The position numbers and the translations under genes were made by a program. A stretch of 64,000 nucleotides of DNA from CBDATA01 sp965215615 (lineage in GTDB: Bacteria > Acidobacteriota > Vicinamibacteria > Marinacidobacterales > Marinacidobacteraceae), in the NCBI GenBank assembly GCA_965215615.1, contig OZ244068.1:2790001-2854000 (forward strand). The letters run 5' to 3'. Shown here one piece after another: positions 1-6,151 of this stretch. The first letter of the stretch is position 1. Each line of letters starts with the position of its first letter. The notes beneath the pieces were generated by a model that was not told the DNA's origin, ran no database searches, and worked only from the letters and a program-made list of their open reading frames with translations.

Positions 1-131
1 AGATCGGGCGCGAGCTCCACATCACCCGCGAGCGGGTTCGCCAGCTCGAAAACGAGGCGCTCGGCATGCTCCGGCGGGATCTCGGCCACCTCAAGGGCGA
101 TCTCGATATCCAGCCCGCGACCCACCACTGA
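1..131 (+). CDS. RNA polymerase sigma-70 family factor, C-terminal end (partial)
   Basis: Only the last 42 codons are present; the gene begins outside the window and the frame opens at base 3. The readable protein contains IGRELHITRERVRQLE, the helix-turn-helix of sigma-70 region 4.2 that binds the -35 promoter element, followed by a short basic tail ending at a TGA. The family is clear from this motif. Whether it is the housekeeping RpoD or an RpoS-like factor cannot be decided, because regions 1 to 3 are missing. Confidence 0.85.
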   Translation, partial: IGRELHITRERVRQLENEALGMLRRDLGHLKGDLDIQPATHH

Positions 132-144
132 CGAAGGCTGGCTG

Positions 145-162
145 CCGCTCTCTCGGGAGCGG
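145..162 (+). terminator. Hairpin just after the sigma-factor gene
   Basis: CCGCTC at 145-150 and GAGCGG at 157-162 can form a 6-bp stem with a 6-nt loop, 13 bases after the sigma-factor stop codon. No run of T follows, so as an intrinsic terminator it is weak. Position is the main support. Confidence 0.3.
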
Positions 163-386
163 TGGTTGCCGGCTGTGGAGGAACTGGCGTGAGCACCGAG
201 ACGGGTGAGGCACCCGGCTGACAAGGCGCGTAAGCGAGTCATGGTCAGAGCGCTCTTTCGAGCGAAGCGCAACGAAGAGCGAGCCGTCAGGCGAGCGGCC
301 GGTTCTCCCGGTGAGGGCCAGGCGGGACGCATCACCCGGCGAATGCCGCGTCAGTTTTTCTTTCTACAGCCGGCTAGCATGGGGCG
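163..386. other. Gap between sigma factor and amidase; nothing recognised
   Basis: This stretch is GC-rich with several short open frames that lack good start context and resemble no known protein. I looked for SRP RNA, 6S RNA, RNase P RNA and the common riboswitch cores and saw none. The T-rich stretch at about 355-365 lies some 25 bases before the amidase start and could be part of its promoter region, but no clear -35/-10 pair is visible. Confidence 0.5.
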
Positions 387-1970
387 ATGATCCGCCTCCT
401 GATCCCGCTGTTCGCGGCAGCGCTGCTCGCCGCCCAGTCTCCCGGAGAGCTCCGGCTCACCGAAGCCACGATCGCCGAAATCGGCGAAGCGCTCGATAGC
501 GGAGCCGTCACTTCCGAGCAGCTCGTCGAGCTGTTCCTCGCCCGGATCGCTGCCTACGACGAGGACGGCCCCCGGATCGGCGCGGTCCTGCTGCTGAATC
601 CCCGCGCCCGGGAACGCGCCCGAAGCCTCGACCGGGAGCGCGCCGAATCCGGGCCGCGGTCGCCGCTCCACGGGATTCCGGTGGCGCTCAAGGACAACTT
701 CGACACCGCCGACCTGCCGACGACCGCCGGCTCCTTCCTGCTCGAAGGTTCCATGCCGCCGGACGATGCGTTCCTCGTGAAGAAACTGCGCGACGCGGGA
801 GCGATCCTCCTCGCGAAGCTGAACATGAGCGAGTTCGCTTCCGGGGGCGCGATGAGTTCGCTCGGAGGCATCACCCGAAACCCCCATGACCCGACGCGCA
901 GCCCTTCCGGCTCTTCGGGAGGAACGGGTGCCGCCATCGCTGCCGGCTACGCCTTCCTCGGCCTCGGGACCGATACCGGAGGCTCGGTGCGCGGGCCCTC
1001 CACCGCCAACGGAGTGGTGGGGCTCAAGCCCACCCACGGGCTGCTCTCCCGCGACGGCATCGTCCCGCTCGCGCTCTCGTTCGACACCGCCGGGCCCCTG
1101 GCGCGAAGCGTCGCCGACATCGCGGTCTCGATCGGGGTGATGGCCGGGGTGGATCCCGCCGATCCCGTCACTTCCAAAAGCGAAGGCCGGCACCACGCCG
1201 ACTACACGCAGTTTCTCGACCGGGAGGCTCTCGCTGGCGCGCGGATCGGCCTGATGCGCGACTTCACGGGCTTCGACTCCGAAGTGGATTGGGTGATCGA
1301 ATCGGCCGTCCGAACCATGCGGGATGCCGGCGCGGCGGTCGTCGAAATCCGGCTGCCGGAGTGGCTTCTCGAAGTCGAGAGCGACTTCTACACCACGGTC
1401 CGCTGGCCCGAGTTTCGCGACCAGATCGAGGACTACCTCGCCACCTTGGAGCCGGGTTTGCCGCGGACCCTCGAGGATCTGGTGGAGCGCTCGCGGGAAC
1501 TCGTCTCTCCGGAAGACGGACTCCGGCCGAATCCGGGGCGCTGGAGCCTTTTCCTGCGCGAGGATGCGAGCGGCGAGGTGACGGATGCCGAACATCTCGC
1601 GGTGCGCGAACACGGGCTTCCGCTGGTCCGGGCCATCCTGACCGGAATCCTCGAGGAGCAGGAACTCGACGCGCTCGTCTATCCCACCTCACCGAACCGG
1701 CCCGCGCTCATCGCGCGAGGGGGAGGAGGAGGCAGCTTCGGGGGCCGGAATCCCGTCCGGCTCGCCAACATGAGCGGCTTCCCCGACCTGATCGTTCCCG
1801 CCGGATTCACCGGCGAGGGCCTCCCGGTCGGGATCAGTTTCCTCGGCGCAGCGTTCACCGAACCGCGCCTGATCGCACTCGGCTACGCCTTCGAGCAGCG
1901 CACCCGGGCGCGACGGACCCCGGCCCACACGCCCCCGCTGCCGGGCGAACGCATCTCGCCACCCTCCTGA
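387..1970 (+). CDS. Exported amidase-signature family hydrolase
   Basis: A 527-residue amidase-signature (AS) enzyme, a family that hydrolyses C-N amide bonds through a Ser-cisSer-Lys triad. The triad is visible: Lys102 in ALKDN, Ser176 in SGSSGGT and nucleophile Ser200 in GTDTGGSVRGPS. A hydrophobic signal peptide (MIRLLIPLFAAALLAAQS) indicates export, so this is a secreted amidase and not GatA, which is cytoplasmic. There is no gatB or gatC nearby. A second exported AS protein lies at 15677-17230, and the two differ in their Ser loop (GGS here, GNS there). The substrate cannot be told; peptide amides or aryl acylamides are both known in the family. Confidence 0.88.
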   Translation: MIRLLIPLFAAALLAAQSPGELRLTEATIAEIGEALDSGAVTSEQLVELFLARIAAYDEDGPRIGAVLLLNPRARERARSLDRERAESGPRSPLHGIPVALKDNFDTADLPTTAGSFLLEGSMPPDDAFLVKKLRDAGAILLAKLNMSEFASGGAMSSLGGITRNPHDPTRSPSGSSGGTGAAIAAGYAFLGLGTDTGGSVRGPSTANGVVGLKPTHGLLSRDGIVPLALSFDTAGPLARSVADIAVSIGVMAGVDPADPVTSKSEGRHHADYTQFLDREALAGARIGLMRDFTGFDSEVDWVIESAVRTMRDAGAAVVEIRLPEWLLEVESDFYTTVRWPEFRDQIEDYLATLEPGLPRTLEDLVERSRELVSPEDGLRPNPGRWSLFLREDASGEVTDAEHLAVREHGLPLVRAILTGILEEQELDALVYPTSPNRPALIARGGGGGSFGGRNPVRLANMSGFPDLIVPAGFTGEGLPVGISFLGAAFTEPRLIALGYAFEQRTRARRTPAHTPPLPGERISPPS

Positions 1971-1989
1971 AGCCGGGCGAGCCACCACG

Positions 1990-2229
1990 ATGAAAACCAT
2001 CCACGCCTCCGACTTCAAGGCGCGCTGTCTGGCCGTTCTCGACGAAATTCACAGAACGGGCGAACACCTCGTCATCCTGAGACGCGGCAAACCGGTCGCC
2101 GAGATCGGGCCGGTAACCCGCGGCAAGGCGAAATACCCGCAACATGAGCTTCGCGGGACCGTGACCGTGCGCGGCGACATCATCGGACCCGTACTCCCCG
2201 AAGATCACGGGGAGAGTCTCAAGCCGTGA
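1990..2229 (+). CDS. Phd/YefM-type antitoxin
   Basis: A 79-residue protein that begins MKTIHASDFKARCLAVLDEI and continues with the VILRRGKPVAEIGPV block. This is the standard Phd/YefM fold, which binds operator DNA as a dimer and neutralises a toxin through its C-terminal tail. The start ATG lies 19 bases after the amidase gene. Its last codons overlap the GTG of a PIN-domain toxin by 4 bases, the usual coupled layout of a type II toxin-antitoxin operon. That toxin is broken after 18 residues, so this is probably an orphan antitoxin that may still repress its own promoter. Confidence 0.85.
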   Translation: MKTIHASDFKARCLAVLDEIHRTGEHLVILRRGKPVAEIGPVTRGKAKYPQHELRGTVTVRGDIIGPVLPEDHGESLKP

Positions 2230-2282
2230 AGGCGCTTCTCGACACCCACGTGCTCGTTTGCTGGTTGAACGAACGGGACTAA
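2226..2282 (+). pseudogene. VapC-type PIN toxin, truncated after 18 residues
   Basis: A GTG start overlaps the antitoxin stop (GTGA). The reading frame gives VKALLDTHVLVCWLNERD and then TAA. This is the characteristic first strand of a VapC PIN ribonuclease, with the first catalytic aspartate in LLDTH, but a complete PIN domain needs about 130 residues. The break coincides with the abrupt change to A/T-rich sequence at about 2280, so insertion of the island at 2283-4140 is the likely cause. I did not find the missing part on the far side of the island. Confidence 0.75.
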
Positions 2283-2284
2283 CA

Positions 2285-2301
2285 CCAGTGTTAGACACTG
2301 G
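2285..2301. repeat. Perfect 7-bp inverted repeat at the island's left edge
   Basis: CCAGTGT-TAG-ACACTGG forms a perfect 7-bp stem with a 3-base centre. It lies 2 bases after the premature toxin stop and 6 bases before the stop of the methyltransferase gene on the opposite strand. It could be a terminator for that gene, a protein-binding site, or a trace of the insertion event. Confidence 0.5.
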
Positions 2302-2307
2302 ATTTCT

Positions 2308-3867
2308 CTAATCAGACTGCGTTCTCTTCTTTTTTGAGCCATAAGGCAATTCGCCTTCAGCAGCCTTACTCATCAAATCTTCACTTAGATCGGCAAAAGA
2401 CTTTCCGCCCTTCATTCCCGCAAGAAGAGTAGCCAGTACCTTCTGTGCGACTTCTTTTTCGCTAAACGAACCGTGTTGCGGTTTTGTTCTGCTATCAAAC
2501 GGAGTGAAGTCAATGCCCTGTTTTTCAGTAAGCCTCGCCTTGGCTTCCTCTTGGGTTCCTGTCATCTTGATTCCGTTGCAAGAGCCACAGAGAAGTTGAA
2601 AATTGTCTTCCCAATCCTGACCACCCTTTGCCTGGGGGAATATATGGTCCATATGAAAATGCCGAAGTTCGGGGAATTCGTGATGGCATAAGTTACAGCG
2701 GCCTTCCTGTTCAATGAAGAGAAGCCTTTTGAGTTCACTTCTCTCTTTCGGGGTATTAGCCATCCTCCTCTTGATGTCGGTCCTGACGGGAATAGTTGTC
2801 CGGTGATGAATGTCTTGGAAAGAAAAGAGATTTCGTTTTTCTTTGATCCGTTGAACCACCAGTTTGGCTGCGAGTTCCGATAGATCAATACCAACCCATT
2901 TTCTTCCAAGGTGTTCCGCCGCGACACAAGTCGTAGCACAACCACAAAACGGATCGAGCACCAAGTCGCCTTCATTGGAACTGGCTTTGATGATACGCTC
3001 CAACAGAGCCAGAGGTTTTTGAGTTGGATAACCTACTCGCTCCCTGGCAGGGGCATGCATCATGTCGGGAATATCCCAAACACTACCAACCAAAGTTGGC
3101 TCCTTGACCACGGCATCATCCGATGTCAGGAAATACTTGATCCGTATATTCCCGCTCTTCGTCTCATAAACTCTACCCTCTTTTCGCAATTTTTCTATAC
3201 TGACATCCGTGTAGTCTCCTCTTGGTGCAGTTTTGAAATACTTCCCATCCAGAAACCTGATATGAGACGGTAATTTGTTTTTCGGATATGTTCTTTCACC
3301 ATAAACCGGTTTATGATCACTCTTCTTCTTGTCTTTGGCATAGTAGAGAAGATTGTCATTGTTTCGTGCGAAGTGTTTTGCTATCGCCTTGGCTCCCCGT
3401 GCGCTGCCACCATATCGCCAGATCACGTCATTTCGGAAATTTTTTTCTCCAAAAATAGCGTCCATCAGTGTCTTCAAGTAGTGACTCGCCGTATCGTCAC
3501 AATGCAAATAGATACTTCCTGTTGTCTTGAGAATCCTCCGCATCTCGATCAACCTGGGAGCCATCATCATCAAATAGGAAAACATTCCCTTGGAATGTGC
3601 TTCTCCTGCTGAGTGAATCAGCGCATATAGCGCTGGATTCTCTACCTTCAGCCGGTTGTGATCCAGTAGGTCAACATCGGAGAGTGTCCAGGCATCCTTG
3701 AACGCAGCCCCTGCCGCCTTGCTTCCTATCGGAGCCGAGTAAGTCTTGTTCGAGTTGAACGGGGGGTCCAGATAGATCAAGTCCACCGACTGCGAGTTCA
3801 TGGCCCGGAGAACATAGATGTTGTCCATTGAGAAGATGGATCGATGCAGGCCTTGGGGATCGTTCAC
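2308..3867 (-). CDS. DNA methyltransferase fused to a C-terminal HNH endonuclease domain
   Basis: A 519-residue protein. Residues 34-37 read DPPF, the catalytic motif IV of amino-methyltransferases (N6-adenine or N4-cytosine), and DPFCGCATT at 305-313 is the SAM-binding motif I. The order IV, variable region, I is that of the beta class, with the target-recognition region between about 150 and 270. Residues 391-430 form an HNH nuclease with zinc ligands: CNLC at 391-394, HMDH at 405-408, Asn422 and CGSC at 427-430. A single chain could therefore both methylate and cut DNA. The start is GTG at 3867; ATG at 3828 (MDNIYVLRAM) is an alternative. The A/T-rich codon use differs from all neighbours. 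Confidence 0.85.
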   Translation of the reverse strand: MNDPQGLHRSIFSMDNIYVLRAMNSQSVDLIYLDPPFNSNKTYSAPIGSKAAGAAFKDAWTLSDVDLLDHNRLKVENPALYALIHSAGEAHSKGMFSYLMMMAPRLIEMRRILKTTGSIYLHCDDTASHYLKTLMDAIFGEKNFRNDVIWRYGGSARGAKAIAKHFARNNDNLLYYAKDKKKSDHKPVYGERTYPKNKLPSHIRFLDGKYFKTAPRGDYTDVSIEKLRKEGRVYETKSGNIRIKYFLTSDDAVVKEPTLVGSVWDIPDMMHAPARERVGYPTQKPLALLERIIKASSNEGDLVLDPFCGCATTCVAAEHLGRKWVGIDLSELAAKLVVQRIKEKRNLFSFQDIHHRTTIPVRTDIKRRMANTPKERSELKRLLFIEQEGRCNLCHHEFPELRHFHMDHIFPQAKGGQDWEDNFQLLCGSCNGIKMTGTQEEAKARLTEKQGIDFTPFDSRTKPQHGSFSEKEVAQKVLATLLAGMKGGKSFADLSEDLMSKAAEGELPYGSKKKRTQSD

Positions 3868-3872
3868 AGTCT

Positions 3873-4118
3873 CTACCTTCGCTTCAATCTTATCAGATAT
3901 TTATAGCGGAGCTCCTTTCCGGCGAGTCCTTGGATCATCAGCACTAGCTGGTCCAGGATAACCACCGTTCGGACGGGAGCTTTCCCTCCCGGCTCATCCG
4001 TGTTACCACATTGGGAGCAAACCCATTTCTCCGGCCAACGGCAAGCTGCGAACCACTCTTCCGCTTCTTTCTCTGTAAGAAACATCCGAAAGAGGTTCAT
4101 GATTCCAATTTTTCCCAT
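3873..4118 (-). pseudogene. Remnant of an IS1595-family transposase N-terminus
   Basis: The 81-codon frame contains MNLFRMFLTEKEAEEWF, then CRWPEKWVCSQCGNTD. This resembles the zinc-ribbon start of IS1595-family transposases (a TEEEA...RWP...CPxCG pattern). The second CxxC and the DDE nuclease domain are absent, and residues after about 41 resemble nothing in the family. I read it as a short surviving piece of an insertion sequence, placed just upstream of the methyltransferase-HNH gene. It might be a small intact zinc-ribbon protein instead, but its unrelated tail argues against this. Confidence 0.5.
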
Positions 4119-4164
4119 CGGATTCGCTCTCCGATGCGCGATGCCCGTTACTGGACGAGGCCGA

Positions 4165-5133
4165 TCAGGGAAGCCGGAGCACGCCCTCCGCGACCGGAAC
4201 TGCCCGGCCGCCCACCTGAACCCGGACCGGCCGCCCTCCTTCGTGGGTGACCTCCACCCGAAGATCGCTGGGCCGGCCCATCTCGTGGCCCTGCTCGATC
4301 CGGAGCACTACCGGATTCTCTTCGGTCGGAACCAACCGGTGGTGCACCAGATACGCCCCGAGCGCGCCGGCGGCACTGCCGGTGGCCGGGTCTTCCGGCA
4401 CTCCGAGGCCGGGCGCGAACATCCGGGCATGAGCGGCGCTCCCGGGGTGGCTGCATTCCCGGCTGAACGCCATCAGGCACTGCGATCCGACCGACTCGAG
4501 AAACGACTCGACCGCCGCGCCGTCCACCCGGATGCGCTCCATGCTCGCGAGCGAGTCCACCGGGACCATGAGCTGCGGAACCGCGGTGGAAACTACCTGG
4601 GCCGGAATTCCGCCGGGGAGCAGGTTCGCTTCGTCGAGGCCGAGAGCGCGGGCGAGCGCCTTCCGGTGGGTGCTCTCGCCGAAAAACTCCGGCGGTGCGA
4701 AAAACTCCGGCGGTGCCTGGGTCATCACCACTTCCGATGGCCGGCCTTCCTGCATCCGGATATCCACCGGTAGCACTCCCGCTCCGCACTCCTGATGGAC
4801 CCGGTGGTTTCCGTCCGGGGGCAGATCGAGTTTGGGTCCGGGACCCGAAGCACGGGATGCCAGCACGAAGAACGCCCCCACCACCGGGTGTCCGGCGAGG
4901 GGCAACTCTTCCCGCGGAGTGAAGATGCGCAAACGGCAGACGGCCCGTGGGTCGCGCGGCGGCAGGACGAACACCGTTTCCGACAGGTTCATCTCGGCGG
5001 CGATCTGCTGCATCTCCGCGCCGGAAAGGCCCGCCGCTTCCGGAAAGATGGCGAGCGGATTCCCGGTGAAGGCCCGGTCGGTGAAGACATCGGCGGTGAG
5101 GAAGGCGTAGTGCCGCTCTCCCGCGCCGCTCAT
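4165..5133 (-). CDS. PhzF-family isomerase
   Basis: A 322-residue PhzF-like protein (diaminopimelate-epimerase fold, two similar lobes). Seen motifs are DVFTDRAFTGNPLAIF near the N-terminus, the likely catalytic Glu52 in NLSETVFV, PLAGHPVVGA, and EDPATGSAAGALGAYL in the second lobe. PhzF makes phenazines, but most relatives outside phenazine clusters have unknown substrates, and no phenazine genes are near. The ATG overlaps the rnhA stop by 3 bases (4165-5133 against 5130-5567 share 4 bases), so the two genes are probably co-transcribed. It is slightly long, in part because of an exact 6-residue duplication (APPEFF twice). Confidence 0.85.
   Translation of the reverse strand: MSGAGERHYAFLTADVFTDRAFTGNPLAIFPEAAGLSGAEMQQIAAEMNLSETVFVLPPRDPRAVCRLRIFTPREELPLAGHPVVGAFFVLASRASGPGPKLDLPPDGNHRVHQECGAGVLPVDIRMQEGRPSEVVMTQAPPEFFAPPEFFGESTHRKALARALGLDEANLLPGGIPAQVVSTAVPQLMVPVDSLASMERIRVDGAAVESFLESVGSQCLMAFSRECSHPGSAAHARMFAPGLGVPEDPATGSAAGALGAYLVHHRLVPTEENPVVLRIEQGHEMGRPSDLRVEVTHEGGRPVRVQVGGRAVPVAEGVLRLP
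4681..4716. repeat. 18-bp exact tandem duplication inside the phzF-like gene
   Basis: GAAAAACTCCGGCGGTGC at 4681-4698 is repeated without change at 4699-4716. In the minus-strand protein this duplicates APPEFF. The length is a multiple of three, so the frame survives. This looks like a recent replication-slippage event. Confidence 0.9.
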
Positions 5134-5567
5134 CGGGACTGACCCCTCGCGGCATCGAGCGCGAGCGCGTCGGCGCGCTCGTTGTCCGGATGGCCGGCGT
5201 GTCCGCGAACCCAGCGGAAACGCGCCGCCGGGCGCGCCGCCCGTTTCTCGGCGAGAAGCATCCACAAATCCTGATTCTTGACCGGCTTCCGCCCGGCCGT
5301 GCGCCAGCCGCGCCGGACCCAGCCCGGCATCCACTCCTCGATTCCCTGGATGACGTAGCGGCTGTCGCACAGGATCTCGGCTTCCCGGCCTTCGGGCAAG
5401 GCCGCGAGCGCCCGAATGGCGGCGGTGAGCTCCATCCGGTTGTTGGTGGTGGCGGGTTCGCCTCCGGTGAGGATCGTCTCCTCCCCGGTCTCGAAGCGGA
5501 GGATCGCGGCCCACCCTCCCGGGCCGGGGTTGCCGAGACAGGAGCCGTCGCAGGCCACTCGAATCAT
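5130..5567 (-). CDS. rnhA: Ribonuclease HI
   Basis: A 145-residue RNase HI, which cuts the RNA strand of RNA-DNA hybrids in the cytoplasm. All catalytic positions are present: Asp7 in CDGSC, Glu46 in NNRMEL, Asp68 in ILCDSR, His123 in GHAGHPDN and Asp133 in ERADALA. Length matches the bacterial family (about 155). Its end overlaps the start of the phzF-like gene. It is divergent from the selenoprotein gene at 5609, with a shared promoter region of 41 bases. Confidence 0.95.
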   Translation of the reverse strand: MIRVACDGSCLGNPGPGGWAAILRFETGEETILTGGEPATTNNRMELTAAIRALAALPEGREAEILCDSRYVIQGIEEWMPGWVRRGWRTAGRKPVKNQDLWMLLAEKRAARPAARFRWVRGHAGHPDNERADALALDAARGQSR

Positions 5568-5608
5568 GCGGTTAATCGTAGAGGGCTTCGATATGCTCGC
5601 TGCGACTC

Positions 5609-6151
5609 ATGGCCTGGATCCGATTGATCGCCCCCGAAGACCCGGAAGCCCGCGAGGAGCCCCTCGCCCGCCTCTACCGCGCCCATCGCCGTCCGGATGG
5701 CGGAGTGGACAACATCCTGCGCGCCAGCAGCCTGAATCCGGGGGCGCTCGAACACCACCTCTCGCTCTACGAGCACCTCATGCGCGGCCGGTCCGGGCTC
5801 AGCCTCGCGGAGCGGGAAGGGATCGCGGTTGCGGTCTCGGCAGTCAACGAGTGCCACTATTGAATCGAGCACCACCGGAGGGGTCTCCTCCGGCTGACGC
5901 GGGATTCGGAACTCGTCGAGGCACTGGTCCGCGACCCGGAGCAGGCCCCGCTCGAACCCCGCCTCCGCGCCATCGTCCACTACGCGGTCCGGCTGGCGCG
6001 CACTCCTTCGGCCGTGACGAAAGCGGATCTCGATCCGCTGCGCGATGCCGGCCTCTCCGATGCCGACATCCACGATGTCTGCGCGGTCACCGCCTATTAC
6101 TGCTACGTGAACCGGATCGCGAGCGGCCTCGGCATCGAGCTGGAAACCTAA
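5609..6151 (+). CDS. AhpD-like (CMD-family) selenoprotein, CxxU, TGA at codon 85
   Basis: The frame from ATG 5609 runs to TAA 6149-6151 (180 codons plus stop) with one in-frame TGA at 5861-5863. The residues around it are E-C-H-Y-(TGA)-I-E-H-H, where AhpD-like peroxidase-related proteins have the redox pair E-C-x-x-C-x-x-x-H. The TGA therefore stands exactly where the second cysteine belongs (Cys82-x-x-Sec85, His89). The frame continues with family-like sequence, ending in YYCYVNRIASGLGIELE. A perfect hairpin with loop GGTCT follows 11 bases after the TGA, as a bacterial SECIS should. The family reduces peroxides or supports thiol turnover in the cytoplasm. Its last bases overlap the convergent ABC-F gene. 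A point mutation or sequencing error (TGC to TGA) is the alternative, but the hairpin speaks for selenocysteine. Confidence 0.85.
5875..5893 (+). promoter_or_regulatory. Bacterial SECIS element
   Basis: CCGGAGG (5875-5881), loop GGTCT (5882-5886), CCTCCGG (5887-5893): a perfect 7-bp stem with a 5-nt loop. It begins 11 bases after the in-frame TGA and puts the loop 18 bases after it, inside the range known for bacterial SECIS elements. The GGUCU loop matches the SelB-binding loop of the E. coli fdhF element as I know it. It recruits SelB with Sec-tRNA to recode UGA. Confidence 0.82.

Larger units (their letters stand above)
2283..4140. mobile_element. A/T-rich acquired island with methyltransferase-HNH gene and transposase remnant
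   Basis: Base composition changes sharply at about 2280 and back at about 4140: codons in between are rich in A and T, unlike every neighbour. The left edge interrupts a toxin gene and bears a 17-bp palindrome. The right end carries a remnant of an IS1595-like transposase. The content is one restriction-modification-like gene on the minus strand. I found no clear terminal inverted repeats or target duplication, so the ends are given only to within some tens of bases. Acquisition by transfer is an inference from composition and the broken toxin. Confidence 0.7.

Noticed and set aside
163..386. Structured RNA upstream of the first amidase
   Set aside because: GC-rich with possible stems but none of the conserved cores of SRP RNA, 6S, RNase P or the common riboswitches could be seen.
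4119..4165. Missing C-terminal part of the broken VapC on the far side of the island
   Set aside because: No frame in this stretch matches PIN-domain sequence; it runs directly into the end of the phzF-like gene.
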